23,137 nt of DNA from a virus. Location of the stretch: positions 1-23,137 of IMG/VR virus record IMGVR_UViG_3300008450_000484; one strand, given 5' to 3'. Position numbers and translations under genes: made by a program. Below, in pieces: positions 16,185 to 22,267 of this stretch; position 1 is the stretch's first letter, and each line of letters starts with the position of its first letter. Under the pieces are notes generated by a model, which had not been told where the DNA came from, did not search any database, and saw only the letters and a list, made by a program, of their open reading frames with translations.

Positions 16185-17425
16185 TATACTGTGTAATTAT
16201 ATTTAGACTTTAAATTATTTAAATTAGATTGTAATGCATTTAAAGAACCTATTAATTGAACAGATGCTACATTTAATGGTGCTATAGGGGTTCCTGGAGG
16301 GGTTGAAACTAAGGTACTACAAACCTCAGCAAACGAGGATAAATTACTGATAAGTTGATTCAATAATTTTACTGTTTGATCTCCTAACAATAAAGGTTCT
16401 TTAGCACTTTTAGAACCTAAGTAAATATTTTGGGATTGGATAGTTACGATATTAGTATCTATATTTACTCCTCCTAAAGAATTTAAGTTAATACTTTTAT
16501 TTGATGATAATAATAAATGATCATCGGTTGTATTAAATATTAACCTTCCAGATGATATAATAACTTGTTTACCTGAGTATTCTTTAGGTGATTCAGGGGG
16601 ATTTGATTTATATGATGTATAATCTGAACTAGCGGGATTTAATGGTACTTGTTGAGTAGAGGTTAAATAAATTGATGATTCATCATTATTAATATCCTCT
16701 ACAGTTGGTATCCATCCTTCTTTAGTTTGAGTACCTTGACCATTTCTTAAAATTAAAATAGGATCACCTGCTGAACCTATTGATGACCAATTATTAGAAG
16801 TATTAGGTACTGTTGAACCTATTCTTATACTATTTCCCCATCTACCTTCATAAATTGTATCTCCTTCAAAAGGTAAGAGGGGATGGATATTAGATTTTTC
16901 CTTAAAAGTATTACCTAAAAATATCTCTGTTGATTGGTCTGTTACTCTTCTAACACTACCTGCTTGGGTTTGAACATAATCTTTTTGTTGAGTTGGAGGT
17001 AGAGTATTAGGTTGAGTAGGATAAGCATTGTGATGTGGGTGATTCCAAAGTGCTACAGTTGTTAAATAATAATTATCATTTGATGTAGTAAATTGACCAA
17101 TATTTGTATTAGGTAAACTGAATAAAAATACTATTTCATTGACTAAAGGTAATGATTTTTGATTTGATAGTAAGGGACGAGCATAAGGTAAAGGTTCATT
17201 ACTTGAAATAGGATTAGATACAGTTTCATATTCAATAATTCCTAATCCATTCCACTCACCTAATTCTTTAAATCTAGGATGAGATTCATTTAAAATAATA
17301 CTTTTTACTCTAACGGGTTGGAAAATATTACCTACTTGTTGAGCAAGAAGAGAACTAAAAACATCTCCTACAGATGAATTAAAGGCATTATTTAAAGAAA
17401 CTAATCCTGATTTAGTTATAGGCAT
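16184..17425 (-). CDS. baseplate central spike, gp5-like, without lysozyme domain
   Basis: In T4, gp5 is the trimeric spike that pierces the outer membrane. Here residues about 35-128 form an OB-fold-like domain (VRVKSIILNESHPRF to YYLTTVALWNHP). Residues 188-204 carry GDTIYEGRWGNSIRIGS, a signature I recall from gp5 proteins of T4-like marine phages. Residues about 285-340 have the repeating V-x-I/L-x-S pattern (IISSGRLIFNTT, INLNSLGGVNI) of the triple beta-helix. Residues 346-413 are helical. No lysozyme domain with its catalytic Glu lies between OB fold and helix, which explains the length of 413 against 575 in T4. The start overlaps the upstream stop as TAATG. Confidence 0.82.
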   Translation of the reverse strand: MPITKSGLVSLNNAFNSSVGDVFSSLLAQQVGNIFQPVRVKSIILNESHPRFKELGEWNGLGIIEYETVSNPISSNEPLPYARPLLSNQKSLPLVNEIVFLFSLPNTNIGQFTTSNDNYYLTTVALWNHPHHNAYPTQPNTLPPTQQKDYVQTQAGSVRRVTDQSTEIFLGNTFKEKSNIHPLLPFEGDTIYEGRWGNSIRIGSTVPNTSNNWSSIGSAGDPILILRNGQGTQTKEGWIPTVEDINNDESSIYLTSTQQVPLNPASSDYTSYKSNPPESPKEYSGKQVIISSGRLIFNTTDDHLLLSSNKSINLNSLGGVNIDTNIVTIQSQNIYLGSKSAKEPLLLGDQTVKLLNQLISNLSSFAEVCSTLVSTPPGTPIAPLNVASVQLIGSLNALQSNLNNLKSKYNYTV

Positions 17426-17763
17426 TATTTTTTCTCTCCAATATTTTTAGCTAAATCAAATAATTGTGCTTTTTCTTCTTCTGAGAAAGATAAATCATTA
17501 GCACCTGTTTGTGATTGTACTTGTAAAGCTCTTTGAACAATTGTAGCCATTTTAATTAATTGTTCATCATTTTTAACCCCAATTTCCATATACTCCTTAA
17601 TTAAAGGTACAACCAGAGTCGCATCACCTATATCATTAATAAGTGGTTTTAATTCACCTATTAAAGCAGAAATTTGTGATTCCTTTTTCTTTTGGTTCTC
17701 GTAAATTTCTTCTAAAATATCGGAAAATTTTTTCTTTTTAAATATTACAGCATCTAGACTCAT
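17425..17763 (-). CDS. small helical protein of unknown function, baseplate operon
   Basis: The 112-residue protein is almost all helix. It has a basic start (VIFKKKKFSDILEEI), a charged segment (YENQKKKESQ), a hydrophobic middle around LIGELKPLINDIG, and an acidic end (FSEEEKAQLFDLAKNI). I do not recognise the family. Its stop overlaps the spike start as TAATG, so a tail-assembly or chaperone role is possible, but it also directly follows the sigma-factor gene and could be regulatory. The 26-base leader contains an exact ATATTTATAA element within an inverted repeat, which makes a transcription boundary here plausible. Confidence 0.65.
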   Translation of the reverse strand: MSLDAVIFKKKKFSDILEEIYENQKKKESQISALIGELKPLINDIGDATLVVPLIKEYMEIGVKNDEQLIKMATIVQRALQVQSQTGANDLSFSEEEKAQLFDLAKNIGEKK

Positions 17764-17768
17764 AAAGA

Positions 17769-17795
17769 TTTTGATTATAAATATTTAAATCAAAA
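17769..17795 (-). promoter_or_regulatory. inverted repeat enclosing recurrent element ATATTTATAA
   Basis: Perfect 8-base arms TTTTGATT (17769-17776) and AATCAAAA (17788-17795) flank an 11-base AT centre. The exact element lies at 17775-17784, ending 11 bases before the ATG at 17763. The stop of the sigma-factor gene is inside one arm. The stem is too A/T-rich to be a convincing terminator. I read it as a candidate promoter or binding site at the junction of regulatory and tail genes. Confidence 0.4.
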
Positions 17796-18497
17796 CTTTG
17801 TATATCCATGCTCTAAATAAAATACATAACCTTCTTTAAATATATCGTAAAGTTGATTTGCTATTTTAGTAATTTTAGGAGTTTTAACATCAATTATTTC
17901 ACGAATGTAAATGTAAAGTGCTTTTTTATTAAATACATCTAAGTTTTCTCGTTTACGAAATAATTCTAAAATAGCATCAGCAATTTGAGCATCCTCACCT
18001 TTTGGAAATAATTCAAATATATTTTCAGTACAATATTCAGCAAATTCATCTATATAATAAGATAATTTTTCAATGGGTTGATCATCTTCAATTTCATAAG
18101 AATGATTTTCATCTTCCTCTAATATAGAAACTGGGGCTGTATCTACTCTTTTTTTATAATTTTTCTGATTAGATAAAATTAAGTAACGTTTAGCAATAGT
18201 TCCAAAATAAGAATATGCTTTAGCTCCTTTTGCTGGATTGAATAAATGGATTTTAGATAATAAAAATGAAATAACCTCAAATTGTAAATCCTCAATATTA
18301 TCTACCTCAGTATAATAAAATTTAAAGGTATGGATAATATTTTCAGTTAATTTAAAGAAGGCATAATGGATACGTTCATGATAAATTTTATTTTTTTCAT
18401 CAAACGTAGTAGCATTATTATATAATACAATGGCATCCTCAGTATCTTGAGTAAAATACTGTACTCCCTTCTTTTTCTTTACTACTACCTCACTCAT
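17790..18497 (-). CDS. late-transcription sigma factor, T4 gp55-like
   Basis: The 235-residue protein is likely to direct host RNA polymerase to phage late promoters. Residues about 40-115 resemble sigma region 2: a helix with HYAFFKLTENIIHTF, an acidic helix (NIEDLQFEVISFLLSKIHLF), then NPAKGAKAYSYFGTIAKRYL, which matches the core-binding and melting helices of gp55-type sigmas (a 'F-x-P-x-K-G-x-K-A-Y-S-Y' pattern common in phage relatives). A basic NYKKR follows. T4 gp55 ends in a short sliding-clamp-binding motif (SLDFL); this protein ends YVFYLEHGYTKF, so clamp binding is not evident. The start overlaps the membrane-protein stop by ATGA. Downstream lie the tail genes it would be expected to activate. 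Confidence 0.75.
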   Translation of the reverse strand: MSEVVVKKKKGVQYFTQDTEDAIVLYNNATTFDEKNKIYHERIHYAFFKLTENIIHTFKFYYTEVDNIEDLQFEVISFLLSKIHLFNPAKGAKAYSYFGTIAKRYLILSNQKNYKKRVDTAPVSILEEDENHSYEIEDDQPIEKLSYYIDEFAEYCTENIFELFPKGEDAQIADAILELFRKRENLDVFNKKALYIYIREIIDVKTPKITKIANQLYDIFKEGYVFYLEHGYTKF

Positions 18498-18769
18498 AAA
18501 TTTTTAATTCTAAATTGATTTAAAACATCTTGAATCATCTTAATATTTGTAAAGAAAAATCCTATCTCATCATCACTTTGAAAAGATCCTTTAATATCAA
18601 TTTCATGAATTTTTTTATCTGACATTTCGATAATATCTGATATTTTGTTAAGGTAAGTTAAGTAAGAAGCTAAAATGTCTTCTTGTTTTTCGTTTTTTCG
18701 TAATAAGTTAAAGGTCGTATATCCTAAGATTACGACCATTATACCTAAAATAATTGTTAATATAATCAT
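18494..18769 (-). CDS. small single-pass membrane protein
   Basis: Residues 2-22 (IILTIILGIMVVILGYTTFNL) form one clear transmembrane helix or uncleaved signal anchor, followed by a basic RKNEK stop-transfer and a cytoplasmic helical tail (YLTYLNKISDIIEMSDKKI). GSFQSDDEIGFFFTNIKMI near 61-80 is a distinctive motif I associate with small proteins of other T4-like phages, without a known function. It overlaps both neighbours by ATGA, coupling it to the HD hydrolase and sigma factor. A role in membrane tethering, superinfection exclusion or host takeover is possible but not shown. Confidence 0.7.
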   Translation of the reverse strand: MIILTIILGIMVVILGYTTFNLLRKNEKQEDILASYLTYLNKISDIIEMSDKKIHEIDIKGSFQSDDEIGFFFTNIKMIQDVLNQFRIKNL

Positions 18770-19554
18770 AAATTGTCTAACATGTTTTTAAGCCCCTCAC
18801 TTTTCAAACTACCTAAAGCTTTAGCTTTTTTATCTGAAGTGACTGGAGCTGATTTTTTATTAGTTTCCAATATAAATGATTTCTTTTGATTATCCACGTT
18901 ACCCTGTAATTTAGGTAACCATTCTCTTTCAAATTCAATCCTAGCAGCCATTAAATCCGCCTGATGTACAATAAAAGGTAATGATGTCCGAGGTTTTTGT
19001 TCTGGGAGGTAAGTCATTAAATACTTTTTATTTGCCTCATCATATAAACCATCATGGGTTTGAATAGTAATCATTTCATTAAATGTATATTGAATACCAT
19101 GAGACTGGAGTAAAAATAAACCACGGTCAGGAACAGAGGCAAATGCAACTTTAGTATTAAACATATAATCCTCTCCTAATTTTTCACGTCTCCAATTGTC
19201 AGTCTGGGGGATATATGAATCATTTTCTTCATCACCCATTTTACCCAGGTCATGATTTAAAGCGGAAAATACAAGTTCTTCTTTAGTATAAGTAGTAGTA
19301 TCACAACCCATTTGAGCCCATAATTCATGAAGATGAAGAGCACAAGTAATTACTCTATTTACATGCTCTACATATCCTCCAGGAAATGCATTATGATATT
19401 CTTTTTTATGAGCAGCAGGCATCAACATTAGACGCTCACTATATCTTTCATAAAATTCAATTAATTTAGTTTTACGAGGTTCAGAAATATGATCTTCAAT
19501 AAAACCCATTAAACGTAACCAATTTTTAGAAATTTGTTCGGCAGTAAGATTCAT
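18766..19554 (-). CDS. HD-domain metal-dependent phosphohydrolase
   Basis: The 262-residue protein carries the HD superfamily signature: H64 in GGYVEHVNRVI, the H101-D102 pair in SALNHDLGKM, a downstream histidine in TIQTHDGLY, and a final Asp in VHQADLMAARIE. These ligands bind one or two metals and hydrolyse phosphate esters of nucleotides, cyclic nucleotides or RNA ends. The layout recalls YhaM-like or dNTPase-like HD proteins, but it has no OB-fold nucleic-acid domain, and the substrate cannot be read from the motif. The C-terminal 40 residues (KKSFILETNKKSAPVTSDKK) are basic and disordered. It lies in the regulatory cluster with an ATGA overlap to the membrane protein. Nucleotide-pool control or removal of a host signalling nucleotide are plausible roles. 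Confidence 0.82.
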   Translation of the reverse strand: MNLTAEQISKNWLRLMGFIEDHISEPRKTKLIEFYERYSERLMLMPAAHKKEYHNAFPGGYVEHVNRVITCALHLHELWAQMGCDTTTYTKEELVFSALNHDLGKMGDEENDSYIPQTDNWRREKLGEDYMFNTKVAFASVPDRGLFLLQSHGIQYTFNEMITIQTHDGLYDEANKKYLMTYLPEQKPRTSLPFIVHQADLMAARIEFEREWLPKLQGNVDNQKKSFILETNKKSAPVTSDKKAKALGSLKSEGLKNMLDNL

Positions 19555-19557
19555 ATA

Positions 19558-19755
19558 TTAATATGGATTAATTTCGTTTGGACTTATTGGTTCTTGGTCA
19601 ACAAACATTTTTGTTTCGGAAACCAATTCCCTCATTTCTTGTAAATTTTCCTCAAATTGGTCTCTAGTACCTTGACGTTGGAGGATTAGGTACATCTTCT
19701 CGATATTACCCTCTATTTTCTCCAACCTTCTTGTTATTATGTCTCTGTTTTTCAT
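19558..19755 (-). CDS. small coiled-coil protein, function unknown
   Basis: With the ATG at 19755 this is a 65-residue protein, mainly one charged helix (IITRRLEKIEGNIEKMYLIL) with heptad spacing, followed by a second helix and a short Pro/Asn tail. The frame is open upstream to a TTG at 19809, which would add 18 residues (LSIIFQLRGLKKH), but the ATG is preferred since all other genes here start with ATG. The gap from 19756 to 19816 then holds a possible promoter. It precedes the HD hydrolase by three bases. It may form a dimeric regulator or adapter, but nothing in the sequence shows a target. Confidence 0.6.
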   Translation of the reverse strand: MKNRDIITRRLEKIEGNIEKMYLILQRQGTRDQFEENLQEMRELVSETKMFVDQEPISPNEINPY

Positions 19756-19780
19756 ATGTTTCTTTAAACCCCGTAATTGG

Positions 19781-19809
19781 AATATAATACTTAAAACATT
19801 ACACTCCAA
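19781..19809 (-). promoter_or_regulatory. possible sigma70-like promoter
   Basis: On the coding strand TTGGAG (19809-19804) is followed after 17 bases by TATATT (19786-19781), a 4/6 and 5/6 match to the general -35/-10 consensus at ideal spacing. It would serve the coiled-coil, HD hydrolase, membrane-protein and sigma-factor genes. Chance matches are common in DNA this A/T-rich, and Bacteroidetes hosts use a different consensus, so confidence is low. Confidence 0.2.
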
Positions 19810-19816
19810 GTTTAGG

Positions 19817-20242
19817 TTAAAGAGTTTTTGTAAAATCTAATATTTTTTTGATAAATGCACATTTTTCATATTCTTCATATTCCTGGAAGAATAAAATTGA
19901 TTGTTCTAGTGCTTTTAATAATTGTTTATCTATATTTAAACTTATAGAGTCTTGATGCATTTTATCTGTAATATCAATCTTAGAAAGATAATAATAAGCT
20001 CTTTCATAGGAAACCCTATCACCCATTCCTTTTAAATTCTCTATATCTATTTCAGGATTAATTTTATCAAAAAATCCAACAATTTGAGAGGTAAATATAT
20101 GATTATTTTGAATTAATTTTTTAAACATTCCTATCCAGTAAATAGGAGTATTTTTAATATCAATAAACATAACATCCTCTTCCGATTTTTGTTCAGAACC
20201 AGATTCAAATAAATCGAATATTTTATTTATATTCACGGACAT
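19817..20242 (-). CDS. helical protein of unknown function
   Basis: I choose the ATG at 20242 (141 residues, MSVNINKIFDLFESG). The ATG at 20257 would sit in the loop of a GC-rich hairpin and use its arm as codons. The protein is acidic at the start, then helical, with an aromatic segment (NTPIYWIGMFKKLIQNNH) in the middle. The C-terminus (SILFFQEYEEYEKCAFIKKI) resembles a UVR-like helical hairpin (a 'Y-E-x-A/C-A-x-I/L-R/K' pattern), a motif known from UvrB/UvrC and McsA contacts, but the match is short. No catalytic residues are visible. A regulatory role is guessed from the cluster only. The start codon is itself part of a TATTTATG element. Confidence 0.6.
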   Translation of the reverse strand: MSVNINKIFDLFESGSEQKSEEDVMFIDIKNTPIYWIGMFKKLIQNNHIFTSQIVGFFDKINPEIDIENLKGMGDRVSYERAYYYLSKIDITDKMHQDSISLNIDKQLLKALEQSILFFQEYEEYEKCAFIKKILDFTKTL

Positions 20243-20316
20243 AAATATAGGCGCCATACACTTTTATATAGCGCCTATAATGCATTATTTTATAATTTTC
20301 ACCGATTGTGGTGATA
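20243..20316 (-). promoter_or_regulatory. hairpin-rich intergenic region, candidate terminator or leader structure
   Basis: This is the longest gene-free gap in the window. A perfect 9-base GC-containing stem (plus strand TATAGGCGC at 20246-20254 and GCGCCTATA at 20271-20279, 16-base loop) ends three bases before the ATG at 20242. A perfect 12-base palindrome, ATAATGCATTAT, lies at 20277-20288. The stem is followed on the coding strand only by TTT, so termination would be weak. It may instead be a leader hairpin controlling the next gene, or a boundary between the lysis and regulatory groups. Confidence 0.5.
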
Positions 20317-20694
20317 TCAACCAATAACGTCGTCTAAATGGTCAGGAATACCGTCTCCATCTACATCGGCTATTTCTTTATAACCAAAAGCCTCCATAAA
20401 TTTAGCTACTCTTTCTTTTAGATCTCCATCAGTATCTTCAAACCAATCTTCTTTAAGTTGGTCATGATCTAAAATAGTAGTTAATGCTTTATACATTTTT
20501 TCAACATCATCAACCAAATAGATATCTGGTGTATGAAAGTCTAAACTAAAGGCATAATCATCGATTTGTGGTATTTTCATTAAATCATCTGTTGTACCTA
20601 TTTTCTTTTCAGATGGAACATCTTTTCCAAACTTATGAAAATATTCTCCAACGTAGATATATCCTTGTCCTGGTTTTAATTGAAACTCACTCAT
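20317..20694 (-). CDS. GIY-YIG (T5orf172/MUG113-like) protein with calcium-loop tail
   Basis: Residues 11-15 (GYIYV) and 31-35 (KIGTT) fit the two core strands of the T5orf172/MUG113 branch of GIY-YIG domains. E65 (VEKMYKALTTIL) could be the catalytic Glu, and EDWFE (82-86) matches the family's late aromatic motif. The arginine that normally follows the K-I-G-x-T-D segment is not seen (LMK instead), so nuclease activity may be weak or lost. Residues 108-122 (IADVDGDGIPDHLDD) are a thrombospondin-type-3-like calcium loop, unusual on a phage GIY-YIG protein. The start overlaps the endolysin stop as TAATG. It may act on DNA or be a structural descendant of the fold. Confidence 0.6.
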   Translation of the reverse strand: MSEFQLKPGQGYIYVGEYFHKFGKDVPSEKKIGTTDDLMKIPQIDDYAFSLDFHTPDIYLVDDVEKMYKALTTILDHDQLKEDWFEDTDGDLKERVAKFMEAFGYKEIADVDGDGIPDHLDDVIG

Positions 20695-21524
20695 TACTTT
20701 AATAAATTATAATACTCGTTAAAATGTTTAATACGATCAGGCAAACCAATTGTTCCACCATTTACTCTTTTTGTAACAGCAGTTACAGTTCCTTGGTCAG
20801 CTCCTTTATCACATATTAACCAAAGTTTATTTTTGTCAAAAAACCAAGCAGCAGACATTAAAGGATATTTAGTAGCAACTAAATCAGGATTACCTAAAAT
20901 ATCTTCAGGAACAAACTTATCAAAAGCTGAATAGTTATCTTTACCAGTTAATTGGATATAACCACGTCCTCTAAACTTATATCCTTCTTGAGTAGGTTCA
21001 GCACCATTCCCCATTCTACCTCCGTAAACACGAGAGGCAATAGCAATAGGTTTACGAGCATATTGTTCGGCTAAAGCTAAAGTAGGGAAATATTTTTTAA
21101 ATATACCCATTAAACCTTTAGAAGAATAATTCAAATTTTCTGAAGTTGCTCTCCAACCTCCTGATTCATGACCACATTGAGCTAAGAAATGAGCTAATCT
21201 CATAGGATTAGTAATATTAAATTTAGCAGCAGTATCAGGGATCTGAGATAATACAGAATCAGGAATATGTCCTTTTAATTTATCTAATTTAAAAGAACTA
21301 GGAGGAACTACTATAGCTGGAGCAACAGGTGCCGCAGGAGTAGAACCCATAATTTTATCCCAAGTAGTAGGACCAACAATACCATCTGCTGTTAAACCAT
21401 GTTTTGCTTGAAAAGCCTTTACAGCTTCTTCAGTCTTAGGACCAAAGTTACCTACAGGATCAACCCCCAGTTTAACTTGAAGTTGTTTAACCTGTTCGTT
21501 ATTATCACCTTTTTTTAGTAACAT
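20694..21524 (-). CDS. endolysin: peptidoglycan-binding domain plus GH19-type hydrolase
   Basis: The enzyme cleaves the host cell wall at the end of infection. Residues 2-60 are a PG_binding_1 domain (VKQLQVKLGVDPVGNFGPKT to DGIVGPTTWDKIMG). An Ala/Pro linker (61-77) leads to a GH19 chitinase/lysozyme-like domain (about 80-276). FLAQCGHESGGW places one catalytic Glu at 120, and E129 in SENLNYSSKGL is the second. GRGYIQLTGKDNY and the Asn/Gly-rich TKRVNGGTIGLPDR are family core segments. Length and modular order match phage endolysins of Gram-negative hosts. No signal peptide is visible, so export would depend on the holin encoded just upstream. Confidence 0.92.
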   Translation of the reverse strand: MLLKKGDNNEQVKQLQVKLGVDPVGNFGPKTEEAVKAFQAKHGLTADGIVGPTTWDKIMGSTPAAPVAPAIVVPPSSFKLDKLKGHIPDSVLSQIPDTAAKFNITNPMRLAHFLAQCGHESGGWRATSENLNYSSKGLMGIFKKYFPTLALAEQYARKPIAIASRVYGGRMGNGAEPTQEGYKFRGRGYIQLTGKDNYSAFDKFVPEDILGNPDLVATKYPLMSAAWFFDKNKLWLICDKGADQGTVTAVTKRVNGGTIGLPDRIKHFNEYYNLLK

Positions 21525-21526
21525 AA

Positions 21527-21805
21527 TTATCCTTCTTCTTCAGTTGGTGTTTTATCTTTATCTTCCTCGTGTTTGTCTTTTTTGTTCATAAATTTATCTA
21601 AAGATGCTATACCAAAACATCCTAAGATAATTACCATAAATCCATCGAAGATAAATTCGTTAATTACTAAAGCAGTTCCCATGTAACCAGTTACTAGGTC
21701 AACCATAAGTGCTAATACTAAACACAAAAAAGCGATAAAACCTACTACGGATTTTTCGTTAATTGTGTTGTTGTCGTCAAATAAATTTTTAAAAAATTGT
21801 TTCAT
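21527..21805 (-). CDS. putative holin (two transmembrane helices)
   Basis: The 92-residue protein has two hydrophobic segments, about 20-42 (VVGFIAFLCLVLALMVDLVT) and 50-68 (EFIFDGFMVIILGCFGIASL), then a highly charged tail (KKDKHEEDKDKTPTEEEG). Small size, two helices, charged C-terminus and a position one gene before the endolysin fit a class II-like holin that opens the inner membrane for lysis. No sequence motif proves this, since holins are poorly conserved. It stops two bases before the endolysin ATG. Confidence 0.7.
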   Translation of the reverse strand: MKQFFKNLFDDNNTINEKSVVGFIAFLCLVLALMVDLVTGYMGTALVINEFIFDGFMVIILGCFGIASLDKFMNKKDKHEEDKDKTPTEEEG

Positions 21806-21806
21806 A

Positions 21807-22253
21807 TCAAAATTGTTTAGTTGTGTTTTTCAAAGCTTCTTGCAACGCTTTCGAAAACGCCTTACGGTTTAACGGAACCTCATTATTTTCTACGTTTAAA
21901 AACATAGCAAAAATAAATGTTCTTCTTTCGCCAACTCCATTAAAACAACCTGATCCTATACAAACTGTGGTCTTGACAATATAATCTTTTCTTAACCATT
22001 GTAATCCTGCGATATTAAGTAACTGTTGAGGAGAATAAATACTATCTATTGATACTTCAACATCAAATCCCTCTCCAGAATCAATAGGTGTATACCCTTT
22101 TTCAATTAATAATTCTTCTACTGTTTCTTTAACCCCAAATAAAGGGTCTCTACCATCAATTTGTTGAATTTGGGTAGAATTATGTACATGAACCTTTACA
22201 AAAGTGGGGGAAGGTTGTAGTGCAAACAATATTGAAGTAAAAACACTTAACAT
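21807..22253 (-). CDS. small secreted/periplasmic protein of unknown function
   Basis: The first 14 residues (MLSVFTSILFALQP) resemble a short signal peptide without a lipobox cysteine. The rest alternates strands and helices: VKVHVHNSTQIQQIDGRDP, then VKETVEELLIEKGYTPI, VEVSIDSI, and the C-terminal KAFSKALQEALKN helix. This recalls the fold of small periplasmic lipoproteins of the YajG/LpoB kind, a weak likeness. Two Cys residues in VCIGSGCFNG could pair in the periplasm. It is encoded one base before the holin, so a role in lysis or in altering the envelope is likely, possibly a spanin substitute. It does not look like a standard spanin, as it lacks a second anchor. Confidence 0.6.
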   Translation of the reverse strand: MLSVFTSILFALQPSPTFVKVHVHNSTQIQQIDGRDPLFGVKETVEELLIEKGYTPIDSGEGFDVEVSIDSIYSPQQLLNIAGLQWLRKDYIVKTTVCIGSGCFNGVGERRTFIFAMFLNVENNEVPLNRKAFSKALQEALKNTTKQF

Positions 22254-22256
22254 TTG

Positions 22257-22266
22257 TTATAAATAT
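22257..22266 (-). promoter_or_regulatory. recurrent intergenic element ATATTTATAA
   Basis: This is an exact copy, ending three bases before the ATG at 22253 and beginning just after the stop of the adhesin-like gene. The surrounding coding-strand sequence ATATTTATAACAAA is identical over 14 bases to the element at 6579-6592. It is a candidate promoter or initiation element for the lysis cluster. Confidence 0.4.
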
Positions 22267-22267
22267 A

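Noticed and set aside
19756-19809. Longer form of the small coiled-coil protein from a TTG start at 19809
   Set aside because: All other starts in the window are ATG, the added residues do not look like a domain, and an in-frame ATG exists at 19755.
21525-21540. Shine-Dalgarno-like AAGGA before the endolysin ATG (also GGAGAG before 17425)
   Set aside because: These bases are the end codons of the upstream genes (Glu-Glu-Gly and Gly-Glu-Lys), and most other starts lack such a motif, so they are probably accidental.
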